Translations under genes and position numbers: made by a program
The notes under the pieces: generated by a model
What the model saw: the letters and a program-made list of their open reading frames with translations, nothing else
Database searches by the model: none
Told to the model about the DNA's origin: nothing
Origin: Vibrio maritimus
GTDB lineage: Bacteria; Pseudomonadota; Gammaproteobacteria; Enterobacterales; Vibrionaceae
Reading direction: 5' to 3'
Assembly: GCA_003263775.1 (NCBI GenBank)
Contig: JYJJ01000079.1
Location: 310,001-374,000, forward strand
Length of the DNA: 64,000 bases
Shown here: positions 45,056 through 56,743 of the stretch, piece by piece
Layout: every line of letters begins with the position of its first letter
Position numbering within the stretch: the first letter of the stretch is position 1

Positions 45056-47628
45056 ATGCCATTAACGGATTTTAATAATCGTAAAACTCTCGCCACACTG
45101 ATCACACGAACTGTGATTACGGTAGTGGGGGTGTTCACGTTCGCAATGCTAATGCAAAGCTGGCAGTTAAGTCGTGACATCGTTCGAGAAGAAGTTCAAA
45201 AGAGCGCTAGACAAACCAGTGCTTTGGTTGTGAACTTTTTTAATTATCGCTTAGCATCCTTACAAATCCTTCAAGACAGCAATGCAAAAAGTGATGCTGT
45301 AGAAAGCTTTTTCCAAACTTTCGATGCTCGTCTGCTCGACTACTTCTTTTTACGAGAGGATAACCTTCAGCCTTCGCACGCTCCGGACTTTCGTTTTATA
45401 ACCCGCAGTGATGACATTGTTTGGGATGACGGTAATGCATTGTTTTATGGGCTTGAGCAAAGCAGCTTAGCGACACTGAATGTAGCCGCAGGAAAAAATA
45501 ACAACTGGAATACAGTGGCAACGGGATCGCAACTCGGTGAGCGGCATATATTGTTACGCAGGACGCCGATTGTTGATCGATCCTCTGGTGAAGTGCTCGG
45601 ACAGTTGTTTGTCGGGGTCATACTTGATGACAATGCGGGACTATTAACGAGCCTATTGCGTGGTAGCAACAGTGATGATGTCATTCTAAAGTACGGCGAT
45701 TCTGTAATTGCTTCTTCAATTTCATCTGACGATAGCTATACACAGGCATCCGTCGTGTCGGTTATTAAAAGCGGAGAAGTGGATCTCAATAAAATACTCG
45801 TGACCGAAACGCCACTATCGATTGGTAGTCAACTATCTAATCTAACGGTTTACTCAATTCAACGTAATCCGGGTATTCTTGCTCTTCGAAATAGTTACCT
45901 GTTTTGGATTTTTCTCTCATTTGTGGTGATCACCATTACTTCCGTGATAACTAGACGTTGGCTAAATAGCCGAGTCACCAAGGAATTGGCGAAGCTGATG
46001 GTTTACACTCGAATTGCGGGTAATACGCAAAAGTTTGAACATTTCTCTGGCTCGACTATCCACGAGTTTAATCATATCGGCAAGACTTTGAGCAATACTT
46101 TTGAACGTCTTTCTGAGCAAGAAAAGCTGTTCCAAGACCTATTTAACTTCTCCTTGTCTCCAATCATCGTTTGGACCGAAAACTCTACCATTTTGCAGAT
46201 CAACCCTGCAGCTCGAAAAGCACTGGGTTTGGAGCGTAACGCAGACAGTAGTGATGCGCTCCCGTTTCGTCAATTCGTTGAGGAAATGAAGGTTCAGGTC
46301 GACAAGGCGAATCATGGTGTGACCATTACAGGTATCGATGTTCCGATTAATGACATGGTATATCGTTGGAACTTGTCGTCTATTCAAACCCGTAAAGATA
46401 AGAAGTTGGTGCTATCGCAAGGTTTGGATATCACCAAACTGGTGGAAGCGGAAAAGCAAAGTGAGAAGCTAGAGAAGAGGCCGAGCGTGCAGCGGTGGCT
46501 CGAACTGAGTTCCTCGCCAAAATGAGTCACGAAATACGTACTCCGCTCAATGGGATTTTAGGTATTTCACAGCTGTTGAAAAAAGAAGCCAAACAGACGC
46601 GTTATCAAGAGCAAATAGATGTCCTATGTAACAGCGGCGAACATCTACTGGCCGTGTTAAACGACATTCTTGATTTTTCTAAAATTGAAAATGGCAGCTT
46701 TAAGCTTGAGAAACACAGCTTTAGCTTTAAAGAAATTGTGACCGCGCTCGATGGTATTTACCGACCTTTATGTGATGAAAAATCGATTACATTGAAGATC
46801 GACAATCAGCTTCCAGCCGAGACTGTGTTGTTCACCGATCAGGTTCGTCTTAATCAAATACTGTTCAACCTGCTGAGTAACGCGATTAAGTTTACTCATC
46901 TCGGCCAGGTGAAAATCTCATTTAGCATGAATCGCCATCATTCCGACGAGACTGCTCAACTACATATAGATATTGAAGATACCGGTATTGGTATACGACA
47001 AGATCAGTTAGATCAGATTTTTGATCCATTTGTTCAATCTGAGTCGACAACAACACGGGAGTATGGGGGCAGTGGATTAGGCTTAGCTATCGTTAGGAAC
47101 CTTGTAACCATACTTGATGGGGATATTACCCTGACCAGTGAAGTAGGGGTTGGTACGCAGTTTAAGTTAACATTGCCCGTTGAAGTCGTAGAAGGGGCGT
47201 CTGCGCTCGCCGTAGAGGAAACCGAAATAGATTTCGATCTGTTTGATCGTGAAATATCGGTGTTGCTGGTGGAAGACAACCATACCAATGCGTTTATTGC
47301 CAAAGCGTTTTGTGAAAAGTATGGAATGCACGTTGTCTGGGCAAAAGATGGTCAAGAAGCACTTAACTATATCGATAGTACGAGTTTTGATTTAGTGTTA
47401 ATGGATAACCAGTTGCCAAGTGTGTCGGGCATTGAAATCACCAAGCAAATACGTCAAGAATACAATAAGACACTGCCGATTTATGCTTGTACTGCGGACA
47501 ACCAGACTTCGACACGCCAAGCATTTTTTGCCGCGGGTGCTGACTTTGTTATCGTCAAGCCGATTAAAGAGAAATCGCTCAACGATGCGTTGCGTCACTT
47601 CAAGCAGTTTCATTTTTTAGCTGCTTAG
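45056..47628 (+). CDS. luxQ: LuxQ, AI-2 sensor hybrid histidine kinase (frame broken near 46474)
   Basis: TM1 at residues about 18-38, a periplasmic double-PAS domain that contacts LuxP, TM2 about 283-301, PAS, HisKA (FLAKMSHEIRTPLNGILG), HATPase (YGGSGLGLAIV) and a receiver (LVLMDNQLPSVSG). The frame breaks at 46472-46480 just before HisKA. One missing base joins EKLE-EEAERAAVARTEFLAK and gives about 857 residues; since known LuxQ proteins carry two further residues here, a 7-base loss is equally possible. As read, this strain would lack AI-2 kinase and phosphatase activity. Confidence 0.92.
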
Positions 47629-47653
47629 CAGGCCTCTTCTTAGCGGAGAAAAC

Positions 47654-47680
47654 AAAAAGGATGCCTCGGCATCCTTTGTT
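47654..47680. terminator. Bidirectional terminator between luxQ and mvaA
   Basis: A perfect 10-bp stem (aaaggatgcc with ggcatccttt) with a 2-base centre. Flanking A and T runs suit both convergent genes. Confidence 0.8.
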
Positions 47681-47702
47681 CTGTTCACTGCTTGAGAATA
47701 GG

Positions 47703-48961
47703 TTATCTCGCTAATTTGTGGTGAGCGCGAGAGAAGTGGCCTGCACAAAAAGCACCAACAATTGAAAGTTCTCCAGCCAAACAAAGCGTAGCGGCTACTT
47801 CTGCCAATGCTTGGGATTGTCCAGAGCCGTGCAAACCAAGTAGATCCAAGCACGCTTTCTGGCTCGGTAGTCCAGTACCGCCGCCAACGGTTCCAACCAT
47901 CAAATTAGGTAGAGTCACGCTCGCGTAGAGCTCTCCTTTTTCAGTGACTTCCATACGGGTCATTCCGATTGCTGACTCCGCAACGCACGCGGCATCTTGA
48001 CCGCAAGCAATATAGAGGGCTGCCAACGCATTGGCATAATGTGCATTGATGCCAATCGTGCCGCTAAGCGCGCCACCGACCGTGGTCATTTGACCAAATT
48101 GAGCCATCTTTTTTGGCGTGGTGTGAAGATACTTCTCAACCAATTCCGCTGGAATTGTCACCTCAGCAGTCACTTTCTTACCGCGAACACTACGTAACGT
48201 TTGCGAGTTTGCTTTTTTGTCGCCGGATAAGTTGCCATCCAAAAATGCGTAGTCTGGTTCGATTGGTGTGTTGGTTAAGATATAGTCAAACACAACATTG
48301 GTTGCAATGGTCACCATATTTTGACCAGAGGCATCGCCGGTTAAGTATTCGAACACCAAATAGACATGATTACCCTCGATATTAACGCTAACATCGCTAA
48401 GTTTACCGTGAGAAGTCGTCGATTCTGCGAGTGTTTTAAAGTGATCGAACTGAGTGACCAACCAAGCAACAAATTGACCAGCTTCAATGAGGGATTTGAA
48501 AGCGAATCCGGGCGTTCGCGTTACACCTTCATTCAATAGCATTGCACTGGCACCACCGCACGCAGTGATCAAGTTTGCACCGCGATTGTACGATGCCACG
48601 AGCGCTGCTTCTGTAGTCGCAAGCGGGACTTGATAATCACCTTGTGCAAAAAGGCCATTAACACGGAGTGGGCCTGCAGTGCCCACTGGCATCTTAAGGG
48701 TGCCGACAAAAAACTCGATGTTTTTTCGTAGGCTTGCATTTGTGATTCAGTGTGAGCATCAAAAAGCTCTGCTTGCGCACTAGGATTGTCTAGGGTTTTC
48801 CAACGATAGTCGACGTTGCGTTGAGTGAGGTAAGGACTGCGATTCACCCTTTTGGTAGGGGATTCAAACTTGGGCGTGAGTTTTTGTTCGAACTCAGACA
48901 TTGCGAGCTCGTCACCTAAATTGTTTAGGTAGTCACGCTTGTGAAGATTTACTTTTGGCAT
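47703..48961 (-). CDS. mvaA: Class I hydroxymethylglutaryl-CoA reductase (frame broken near 48723)
   Basis: The catalytic motifs are those of class I HMGR: MPVGTAGPL, ATTEAALVASYNRG, LTGDASGQNMVTI and VGTVGGGTGLPSQKACLDLLG. The frame fails in the T6 run 48721-48726 (plus strand); one more base joins QAYEKNIEFFVGTLKMPVG and gives 419 residues. The enzyme makes mevalonate from HMG-CoA. Most gammaproteobacteria use the MEP route and lack it; vibrios are a known exception attributed to lateral transfer. No other mevalonate gene is adjacent. It is convergent with luxQ. Confidence 0.92.
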
Positions 48962-49128
48962 GTCGATGTTTGTCAGTCAGTTTGAACGGGGATTCTACCC
49001 ACATAGACCAGAGATACAAGGCATGGTAGAAAAGTTCTGTGACATCATATTACAGACGTACGTATTTTGAACCGACAACTGTTAGCGTAGGACATAGTTG
49101 TGGCGTGACTTGCTTAATCGCTCTAGGT

Positions 49129-49290
49129 TTAACGAAACAGTTGTGATAACGCAGTTAACTCTTCTTCGCTCAGTAAGTTATCAGAGTTTGGCTGTAGCTG
49201 TGAGCTGATTTCACCTTGCAGGGCTTTGAGTTGCTGTGGTGATAGCTGTTTTAGCTGTTCTTTGAGTTTTTCAAATTGCTGTGTTGGCAT
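49129..49290 (-). CDS. Small helical hypothetical protein
   Basis: A 53-residue protein starting MPTQQFEKLKEQLKQLSPQQ and ending LLSEEELTALSQLFR, with charged amphipathic helices and no Cys. A longer upstream start exists but its added residues look non-coding. I do not recognise it. It lies alone between mvaA and the FUSC gene; ggtgat before the ATG is a fair ribosome site. Confidence 0.5.
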   Translation of the reverse strand: MPTQQFEKLKEQLKQLSPQQLKALQGEISSQLQPNSDNLLSEEELTALSQLFR

Positions 49291-49460
49291 AGTATCACCC
49301 GTAATGACGCAGTTTGGTTGATCGTGGTTGTCTCTTCTACACAAGCGGCTTGAGTTCCTTTCGATCATCAATGATGAGTCGCTATACTGAGTATTTTATG
49401 AATTCATTGCGTGAATTTTGTCCGAGAAATGTAAGAGGGCGTCAATAGCTTGGTTAACTA

Positions 49461-49495
49461 CGTCATGTCAATGCAAAGACTGCATTAACATGACG
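49461..49495. other. Hairpin beyond the FUSC gene
   Basis: A stem of 14 pairs with one mismatch (cgtcatgtcaatgca with tgcattaacatgacg) and a 5-base loop. No T tract follows on the minus strand, so it may be an attenuated or Rho-dependent end. Confidence 0.35.
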
Positions 49496-49506
49496 CATAC
49501 TGTGAG

Positions 49507-51689
49507 TTAACTTTTTTGGTTAGCTTGGCCTAGCTGTTCGGGTTTGAGGAGTGTCGATAACGTTTGTAGCTCGGGTAGCATTCGATAGATCAAATGCAAT
49601 TGTTGCAATACCATTCGAGCAGAACGATCGTCTTCGTCTCGCCATTCTGATAGTCGTCTATGGATATCGAACTGATCGACGGTGGTGTGGGTTGCATCAC
49701 TCGCCGTACCGGACAGATTTGCTTCAATGATTTCAATATGTTGGTTGATGCTGCGATGCGCCTCAAGTACCAATAGGTGAATCGATTCATCCTCAAGACG
49801 CTGGCGATGCGCTCCCAATGCTGAGATGTAACTCAGCAGAGCGTGGTTGAGCGTTAAAAAGCGAAAACACTCATCGGTATCCAGTTGGTAACGATCCGGT
49901 TCAGCCAGCATATTCGAGATCGCCTTGGATAGGTTTGCATCCGCATTGTGAGCGTCGCGTCTTGCAATTCTGTAGCTGAGGTCATCTTTCTTACCAACGC
50001 GATACTGACCAATGATTTGCAGCAAATACAGGCGATTGGTTTTGAGTGCCGAGACCATGATTTTCGATAGACGTTTGGACTCCCAATCCGGAAGTATGAA
50101 GTACACAGCACAAACAGCCAATGCACAGCCTATGAGCGTATCCATTAAACGCGGCAACACTACCGCGTACCCTTCACCAAGTTGATGGAAACAAAGCAGA
50201 ACCAAGACGGTGATAAAGCCAGTCGCATAGCCGTAATTGTTGAGTCGAAACGCAAAGAACATGACGCCAGAAATGACCAACAGTACCAGTTGACTCTCAG
50301 TGGATGGGAATAGGGTAAGCAAAGGTACCCCAACCAGAAGGCCGACGACCGTACCAGCAATTCGAGCTGTGAGCTTTTGGCGTGTTGCGCTGTAGTTCGG
50401 CTGACAAACAAATAATGTGGTGAGCAGGATCCAGTAACCTCGTTCGAGTTCGAAAAACTGAATGATCCCGTAACCCAGGGTCAATGCACAAGACAGGCGG
50501 ACCGCATGGCGAAGCAATAAAGAATCCAACGTTAAGCTAGATTTTACTCTGCGCCACATGGCGAGAGGTGTGTGAGCGTTGGTATCGTCAAGCACATTGT
50601 CATCTTGGTTGACGATGTCAGGGTTGCTAACATTGCTGAGCAGTTTCTCAACGGTCGCTAGATTATTAAAGAGGTAATGGATCTGTACCAATAATGGTTT
50701 CCACTCTGGACGATTTTGTGTCTCTAAATATTCGATAGAGTCTTGAAGCTCAACCAGTGCGTTAAGTGAATCATTACTGTGAGAATATTTGTTCCCAAGT
50801 TTCAGAGCGTGCGCAATGTTCTTGCAGGCGATGGATTGCATTTCGAGCAAATGCTTAAAGCGAAATAGCACATCTGAGTGTGAAAAGGAGCTGGCTAGCT
50901 CTTGATAACGATAGTGACTGGAGCTCACTCGCTCATGGATATCTTGAGCGATAAAGTAAACCTGTAAAAAACGATCACTTGGCCCATCAACGTGGCCGCG
51001 TTTCGACCGATTGAGCAGCGTCGTTTTACACTCATTAAGCGCATATACGGTGCAGGCATTCAGGCTAGCTTCTTTAAGTCGATGCGGTTGAGGGATGAGG
51101 TTTCGTGTTGGATGAAACAGATTTCGTTTCGCGTCCAAATACAAACTCAGTTCATTAAACACATTAGAGAGGCTCTGTTGTACCGGTTGTAATGGCCATA
51201 GACTGTTCCAAACCAACGAAACGAGGTAATACCAAGAGGCGCCGCCTAACAGTAGTGTAGGTTGCGTCCATAAATCACTGCTCTCGCTTGCTCCTAACAT
51301 GGTATAGATAGCCACTAACAAAGAGCCAAAAGCAATACTGGTATATCTTGGACCGATTGCACCCAAAAGTACAAAACCTAAGGTCGAAAACAAACAGACC
51401 CGCAGCAAAAAGCCAGTGTATTAAATAATAGTTCGATTGAAAATGAGGCAATGGCAAAACAGATCATCGTGATGATGAGCGCTTTCAGTCGGCCAGTGAA
51501 GCTGTCGTCACTTTCAGCTAGTGCAGCCGCAATGACACCAAGAATTAACGGAGTAACCCAAGTTTGTTGCTCCAAATACCAGGCGGGAATGACCACGCCG
51601 AGCAGCGCAAACAGCATCAGAACGCTGTAATTAAATGTTTTGTTGGCCCATAGAAGGCGAAGTTGACCAAGAATGCTCACAATTGACAC
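49507..51689 (-). CDS. YccS/YhfK-type FUSC membrane protein (frame broken near 51416)
   Basis: Two sets of helices with cytoplasmic domains: an N-terminal set (ALLGVVIPAWYLEQQTWVTPL, LILGVIAAALAESDD) and a second (YWILLTTLFVCQPNYSATRQKLTARIAGTVVG in parts). The frame breaks at 51415-51416; one C added gives LFNTPGFLLRVCLFSTLGFVLLGAIGPRY and about 727 residues, near the 717 of E. coli YccS. FUSC proteins resemble aromatic acid exporters; function of YccS is unproved. It is monocistronic. Confidence 0.85.
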
Positions 51690-51997
51690 AGTGTAAGTGA
51701 TAAGAAACGTTATCTTAACAGAAACTTAGTGGTAATGGTGAGGTTGGCTGAGGTGATTTATGTGAATTAGTCTGGCTGCAATCTCTCGGTTTCGTTTCCT
51801 CGAAATGACGAGAGCTGACAGGTTGCACTAAATTGGTTTTGCCCCATTTAGCCGTCTCATTTCCATTTTTAACCTACCGAAGAAACGTGTTCTCTGTTAG
51901 AGTCACCGCCAACTACGCTATTGAATAAAGACACCCACAGTTCGCATGTAATTGATGGATTTTTATTCACCCTTAGAACTCATTTTAGGAATCCCTA
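51690..51997. other. Intergenic region, 308 bases
   Basis: A divergent promoter region between the FUSC gene and the DUF1456 gene. A hairpin (ctctcg with cgagag, 51784-51813) is present. No gene-like frame seen. Confidence 0.4.
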
Positions 51998-52477
51998 GTG
52001 ACTAACAACGAAATTTTACGTCGTATCCAACACGCGTTAAACCTTAAAAACGCACAGATAATGAAAGCTTTCGGGCAGGCCGAAGTCACTGTGGCTCACG
52101 ATAAAGTGGCAAACTGGTTAAAAGATGAAACCGACAAATCTTGCGTTAAGATGAAGGATCAAGAGTTAGCGGTATTCTTAAATGGCTTTATTAACCTCAA
52201 GCGAGGAAAAAAAGACGGCGAGCAACCTAAGCCAGAAGTCGCGTTGACCAACAATATGATTCTCATGAAGCTACGCATTGCGCTAGACATGAAAGCAGAA
52301 GATGTGTTGGACGTATTAGAAGTGGTTGGGATAAGTTTAAGTAAATACGAAATTGGTGCGTATTTTCGCAAGCCAAACAACAAAAACTACAAACAGTGTG
52401 AAGACCAACTGCTGTGCGACTTCTTAAATGGTGTGCAGTTTACCAATCGTCCCGATTCTGAAGAGTTTGCTGGGTAG
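51998..52477 (+). CDS. DUF1456 (YehS-like) family protein
   Basis: A 159-residue protein made of two copies of the same helical unit: NNEILRRIQHALNLKNAQIM and NNMILMKLRIALDMKAEDVL begin each half, with AVFLNGFINLKRG and CDFLNGVQF ending them. This duplicated layout is DUF1456 (E. coli YehS). Function unknown. The start is a GTG with agga at seven bases. It has a terminator. Confidence 0.85.
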   Translation: MTNNEILRRIQHALNLKNAQIMKAFGQAEVTVAHDKVANWLKDETDKSCVKMKDQELAVFLNGFINLKRGKKDGEQPKPEVALTNNMILMKLRIALDMKAEDVLDVLEVVGISLSKYEIGAYFRKPNNKNYKQCEDQLLCDFLNGVQFTNRPDSEEFAG

Positions 52478-52509
52478 TTTTTATCTCGAATCGAACCTGG
52501 TAATTGATT

Positions 52510-52550
52510 AAAAAGCGAGAGCCATTTCATTTTGGCTACTCGCTTTTCTC
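52510..52550 (+). terminator. Terminator of the DUF1456 gene
   Basis: The stem aaaagcgagagcca pairs with tggctactcgctttt (one bulge), flanked by A and T runs; possibly bidirectional. Confidence 0.75.
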
Positions 52551-52855
52551 ATGTTAAAGACCGATATTAGAGCTTCACAATCACGTCTACTCTTTGTTTT
52601 TCTTCAGTAGATACCTATCAAACCACGCTGAAATCTGGTCGGCTTTTAGAATCAAGACACACACCGACCCCGATGACCCTACCAAGATAGACCCAAGCTA
52701 AAACCTTAAGTTAGTTAGGGGGCTCTATTCTGGTCAAGCTATTCCAGACCTCTTATAGTGATTCATTAAAACTGGCCACGTGTATAGATTTTTCCATACT
52801 TTTTACTCTGAAGCTTTGGCATAAGATGTTATTTGAGGCGAGTTGTAGCTAGGCT
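52551..52855. other. Gap with a possible gene relic on the minus strand
   Basis: This gap before ylqF has no intact gene. On the minus strand, 52685-52587 (32 codons plus stop) reads like the C-terminus of a membrane protein: VCVLILKADQISAWFDRYLL then KKNKE. No start or ribosome site fits well. It may be the end of a decayed gene or chance. Confidence 0.3.
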
Positions 52856-53794
52856 TTAGCGCTTGTTTTTCAAGTAACGCTTACGGCGTTCTTCTTTTTT
52901 CTTCGCTTTCTCTTCGGCTTTACGTGCTGCTTCAAGTTCAACTTCTACCAACTCTTTGGTGATCATTTCGGGTAGTTCAAGCGTGAGTTGACCCAATGTG
53001 CCATTACGAAGTTCATGAAGCAGGATCTCAGAGGCTTTGTGTAGGTTCACTCGGCCGCCAGATTGCAATGCACCACGCTTTCGGCCAATAAGCTCCATGA
53101 TTTCTAGATCAGACTCTGGAAGCTCTTCGTCGATTTGGTAGCGCTCTTTTAGACGCTCTGGATAGACCTCTGCGAGGTATTCAACGGTGTAAAACGCGAC
53201 TTCGTCATATTCTATCGCCGTATCTTTTACAGCGCCCGTTGCTGCCAAACGAAAACCGCTGTGAGGGTTTTCTACTTTTGGCCATAAGATCCCAGGAGTG
53301 TCAGACAAAACAATGCCGTTTTGTAGGTTAATTCTCTGTTGGCGGCGAGTCACTGCTGGTTGGTTACCTGTAACTGCTATGGTACGACCAGCTAATGTAT
53401 TGATAATGGTCGATTTTCCAACATTCGGGATCCCCATGATCATAGTGCGAATATTTTTGCCAATTTCTTCGCGATGAGGGGCGAGCTTACGACACAACTC
53501 GAGGATTTTATTGACCTCTTGCGGATTAGATGTCGTGATAGCCATCGCTTTAACACCTTGCTCTTTTTCGAGATGAGCAATCCACAATTCTGTTTTTTCT
53601 GGGTCAGCAAGATCGCGTTTATTGAGGACTTTCACTACCGGTTTATCACCGCGTAGCTCAGAGATCATAGGGTTTTCACTACTAAATGGGATACGAGCAT
53701 CAAGAACTTCGATAATGACATCTACTTGGGGGATGACTTCTTCGATCTCTTTGCGAGCCTTGTGCATGTGGCCTGGAAACCATTGGATAGACAT
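52856..53794 (-). CDS. ylqF: Ribosome biogenesis GTPase YlqF/RbgA family
   Basis: A 312-residue circularly permuted GTPase: G4 (KVLNKRDLAD) and G5 come first, then G1 (GIPNVGKSTIINTL), G2 and G3 (DTPGIL). The N-terminus IQWFPGHMHKARKEIEE is the YlqF mark. A basic coiled-coil tail (ARKAEEKAKKKEERRKRYLKN) follows. In Bacillus RbgA acts in late 50S assembly; in gammaproteobacteria the role is presumed similar. It is divergent from the receptor operon. Confidence 0.88.
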   Translation of the reverse strand: MSIQWFPGHMHKARKEIEEVIPQVDVIIEVLDARIPFSSENPMISELRGDKPVVKVLNKRDLADPEKTELWIAHLEKEQGVKAMAITTSNPQEVNKILELCRKLAPHREEIGKNIRTMIMGIPNVGKSTIINTLAGRTIAVTGNQPAVTRRQQRINLQNGIVLSDTPGILWPKVENPHSGFRLAATGAVKDTAIEYDEVAFYTVEYLAEVYPERLKERYQIDEELPESDLEIMELIGRKRGALQSGGRVNLHKASEILLHELRNGTLGQLTLELPEMITKELVEVELEAARKAEEKAKKKEERRKRYLKNKR

Positions 53795-54067
53795 GTATGA
53801 AAACCTTTAACTTTGAAATTTGTGCACATTGTAGGAGCTTGGGGCAGATAGTAAAGCCTATCAAGCATTTAATCGTCTCTCTAGACTGGATTTATCGCTC
53901 TTAGACGAGTGTTCTTCACCCGAAAAATAAACGCCATTTGTCGTGACGACAAAATTAATTACCTAAAAACCAATGAGTTAGCGTCGATATAATGGTTTGA
54001 ATCTATATCACTATAGGCACTTTTTCTTACCTTTAGTGACCAGTGTTGTCGTTTGTAGAGTTGGTAA

Positions 54068-56214
54068 ATGCGTTCGTCTTTCCATAACCGTTTGTTTTTA
54101 TGTAGTTTTGTTGCTTCTTCAGCGTTGGCGAATGAAGATCTTATGTCACTATTGGACATGCCATTGGCATCCCTCGCAGAAACCAAAGTGATGTCTAGTA
54201 CACGAAGCACTCAAAGCCTTGCCGATACGCCTGCTGCTGTCTATGTCATAACCGCGAAAGAGATAAATCGTTCGGGTGCTCGCTCAGTTGCCGATGCGCT
54301 GGCCTTAGCTCCAGGTTTGCATGTTGCTAAGTTCTCTAATTATGACTGGGGTATTTCTGCCCGCAGCTCGAATCAAGCGCTAACCAACAGTTTGCTCGTC
54401 ATGGTAGACGGAAGAAGCGTACTCAATGCGATGTTCTCAGGTGTTGACTGGGATCTTATTCCAGTGAGTATGGACAACATTGCTCAAATTGAAGTGGTTC
54501 TAGGTCCGGTAGGAACCATCTGGGGCGGTAATGCCGTTAATGGTGTCATCAATATTATTACTCTAGATGCGGAAAACGCACCTAAAGGAAAAGTGTCTGC
54601 TAGCCTTGGTAATTATGGTTACAAAGAGGTAAAACTGCACCACGGCGGTCAAGTTGGTGATTCGTCGCACATTAGTGGCTATGCTGAATACCTGGAGCAT
54701 AAACCATGGGCTAGCACCGAAGATAAGGTGAAATCGCAGCAGCATTATAATGTCGTTACCGGTCGGTTTGGTGCTCGTCTTGATTATCAGTTTTTAAATC
54801 ACACGCTCAATCTTCAAGCTGGAGGGATTCGTTCAGAAGAAGACTATTTATGGGCAAACTACCATCCTCATTTGTTTTTCCCACAGCGCCCAGCACACGA
54901 GTACTACGAACAAACAATGATCGCGCAAGAGTGGTTTGCTGGTGGCTCGCATATATATGAGCGAGCTAACAATGACCGCATAGAAAGCGACATTTGGCTA
55001 ACGTATAGCGACAACGATGGCCTGATAGAAATGCCTCTTTTGTGCGCTTTGATTTGGATAGCCGCTACTTGTTTGAGGACTTGTGGGGCACGCAGCTCAT
55101 GCTCGGTGGCAATGTTCGTTTGATTCAAGAACGTTTCCATCAATACTCTCGCTATGATGAAGTTACCGCGCCTTACCTGCGCTCTGCTAACCAAGCCAGT
55201 TATCTAAATCAGAGTTATGGCGTTTATGCTAATTGGACCATTCCAATGACGGAATCTGCCTCGCTAATGTTGGGTAATCGTTGGCAATATCACAACATAA
55301 CGGATGATACCTATGCCCAGCCTCAAATCCGCTTGAACTATAAATTCGCAGATAATCAAACACTTTGGGCGGGTTGGGGGTCTGCTGTAGTGACGCCGTC
55401 ACGTTTGGAGCGCTCAACTGAATTCCGTCAAAACGGTTATGTTGAAAACGCACTGTTCAGTGACGGTAATCGTTACGACTATCACTATAGTTACCTCTAT
55501 AAAGGCAACAACCAACTTAAGGTGGAGACAGTCGACACCGTTGAGGCTGGATATCGCTTTTGGCACGGTGAGAAGCTTCAGTTGAACCTTAATGGTTTCT
55601 ATAGCATTCACGAAAATATTCGTGCCTACGCAGGTACTGGTGCACAACAGTGGGTAATACCAGGTGGCGCATCTGAAGGTAGTGTGGGAACTGTCTTTGA
55701 ACAGTACACGTCGGAATACGTCGATCCGCTTTGGACTCGAACATATGGGGGCGAGCTGTCTGCAAAATGGCAACCTATTGCAAACCTCCAGCTCAATGCA
55801 AACTATAGCTACAAAAAGATCCTTGGTTACTGTAGCGGAAACATTTGTCAGTCTAACTCTGCGGTAGCAAAGGCATTAGAAAACCAGCCTAATCATTTTG
55901 TAAACGCTCAGGCTATTTGGGATATTTCACCTCAGTGGTGGTTGAGTAGCGGCGTGCAATACGTTTCGGCCAGTAGTGTACCAAGTAATGTCGGGACGGT
56001 AGAGCAAAACGGTTGGCCACGTGTCGTGAATATTGATTTAGCGCTTAGTTGGCAACATTCACATCCATGGCCACGCATCACCGCCACGATTGAAAACTTA
56101 GGCGCCGATGAAAGCTATGAGTATCCTCAAGCCTACGGTCCTTTCCAAAACGATACCCAATACTGGTTGCAGGTTGAATGGCGCTACTGGAATCCTCTAA
56201 GTGAGCATAGATGA
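54068..56214 (+). CDS. TonB-dependent-receptor-like outer-membrane protein of a YfiR/GGDEF operon (frame broken near 55030)
   Basis: A signal peptide (cleaved at SALANED, about 22) precedes an N-terminal motif LMSLLDMPLASLAETKVMSS, typical of the receptor subgroup linked with YfiR. Then a plug domain (TPAAVYVITAKEINRSGARS, LLVMVDGRSVLN, VVLGPVGTIWGGNAVNGVIN) and a 22-strand barrel ending QYWLQVEWRYWNPLSEHR. The frame fails at AAA 55029-55031; one added A gives DGLIENASFVRFDLDSRY and 715 residues. There is no obvious TonB box and no Fur box upstream. It overlaps the YfiR gene by 4 bases. Confidence 0.82.
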
Positions 56215-56741
56215 TGAAGTGCAGGTTTAGTTGGCGCCTTCTGTTGATAGCGGTTGTATGGCTGAGCGGCGAGCCTAGTCGTGCATGGTCAGCGGTGAGC
56301 GATGAGCAGCTTAAAGCTGTGTACTTATACCGCTTTCCCATGCTGGCGGACTGGCCAAGCGAAGCGTCGGGTAAAGCCATCGAGTACTGCATTACGCGAG
56401 AATCTTTGATTGGTGAGTACTTGTCAGAAGTTATCGAGAATAAGCCATCATCTGCACGATTCGTCGATCTGTCGCAAAGTGATAAGTCAGAGGCTGCGAT
56501 TTGCCATATTTTGTATGTTGATGGGCAAGATCGGGAACAGGTTGTTGAGTTAGCAAAGCGCTACCCGTACGCCCTGACGATAGGTACTGGAGTCCAGTTT
56601 GTGTCACTAGGAGGTATGTTGGCGTTTATTAAAGTAAATAATCGAATTAAACCATTGATATCGCAGCATAACGTAGAAAAATCGGGTATTCGACTTCGCG
56701 CACAATTATTAGCGATTTCGGAACTGGCAGAGGAAAAATAA
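56211..56741 (+). CDS. YfiR-like (DUF4154) periplasmic protein
   Basis: A 176-residue protein with a signal peptide (cleaved near WSAVSD, residue 27). KAVYLYRFPMLADWP, AICHILYVDGQDREQV and VQFVSLGGMLAFIKVNNRIKPLISQHNVE are YfiR/DUF4154 blocks. Cys60 and Cys98 could form the disulfide seen in P. aeruginosa YfiR. YfiR represses a membrane diguanylate cyclase in that organism. It overlaps the receptor stop by ATGA and lies 2 bases before the cyclase gene. Confidence 0.88.
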   Translation: MMKCRFSWRLLLIAVVWLSGEPSRAWSAVSDEQLKAVYLYRFPMLADWPSEASGKAIEYCITRESLIGEYLSEVIENKPSSARFVDLSQSDKSEAAICHILYVDGQDREQVVELAKRYPYALTIGTGVQFVSLGGMLAFIKVNNRIKPLISQHNVEKSGIRLRAQLLAISELAEEK

Positions 56742-56743
56742 TA

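Noticed and set aside
53795..54067. A Fur box before the TonB-type receptor
   Set aside because: No stretch close to the GATAATGATAATCATTATC consensus; the receptor is therefore not obviously iron regulated.
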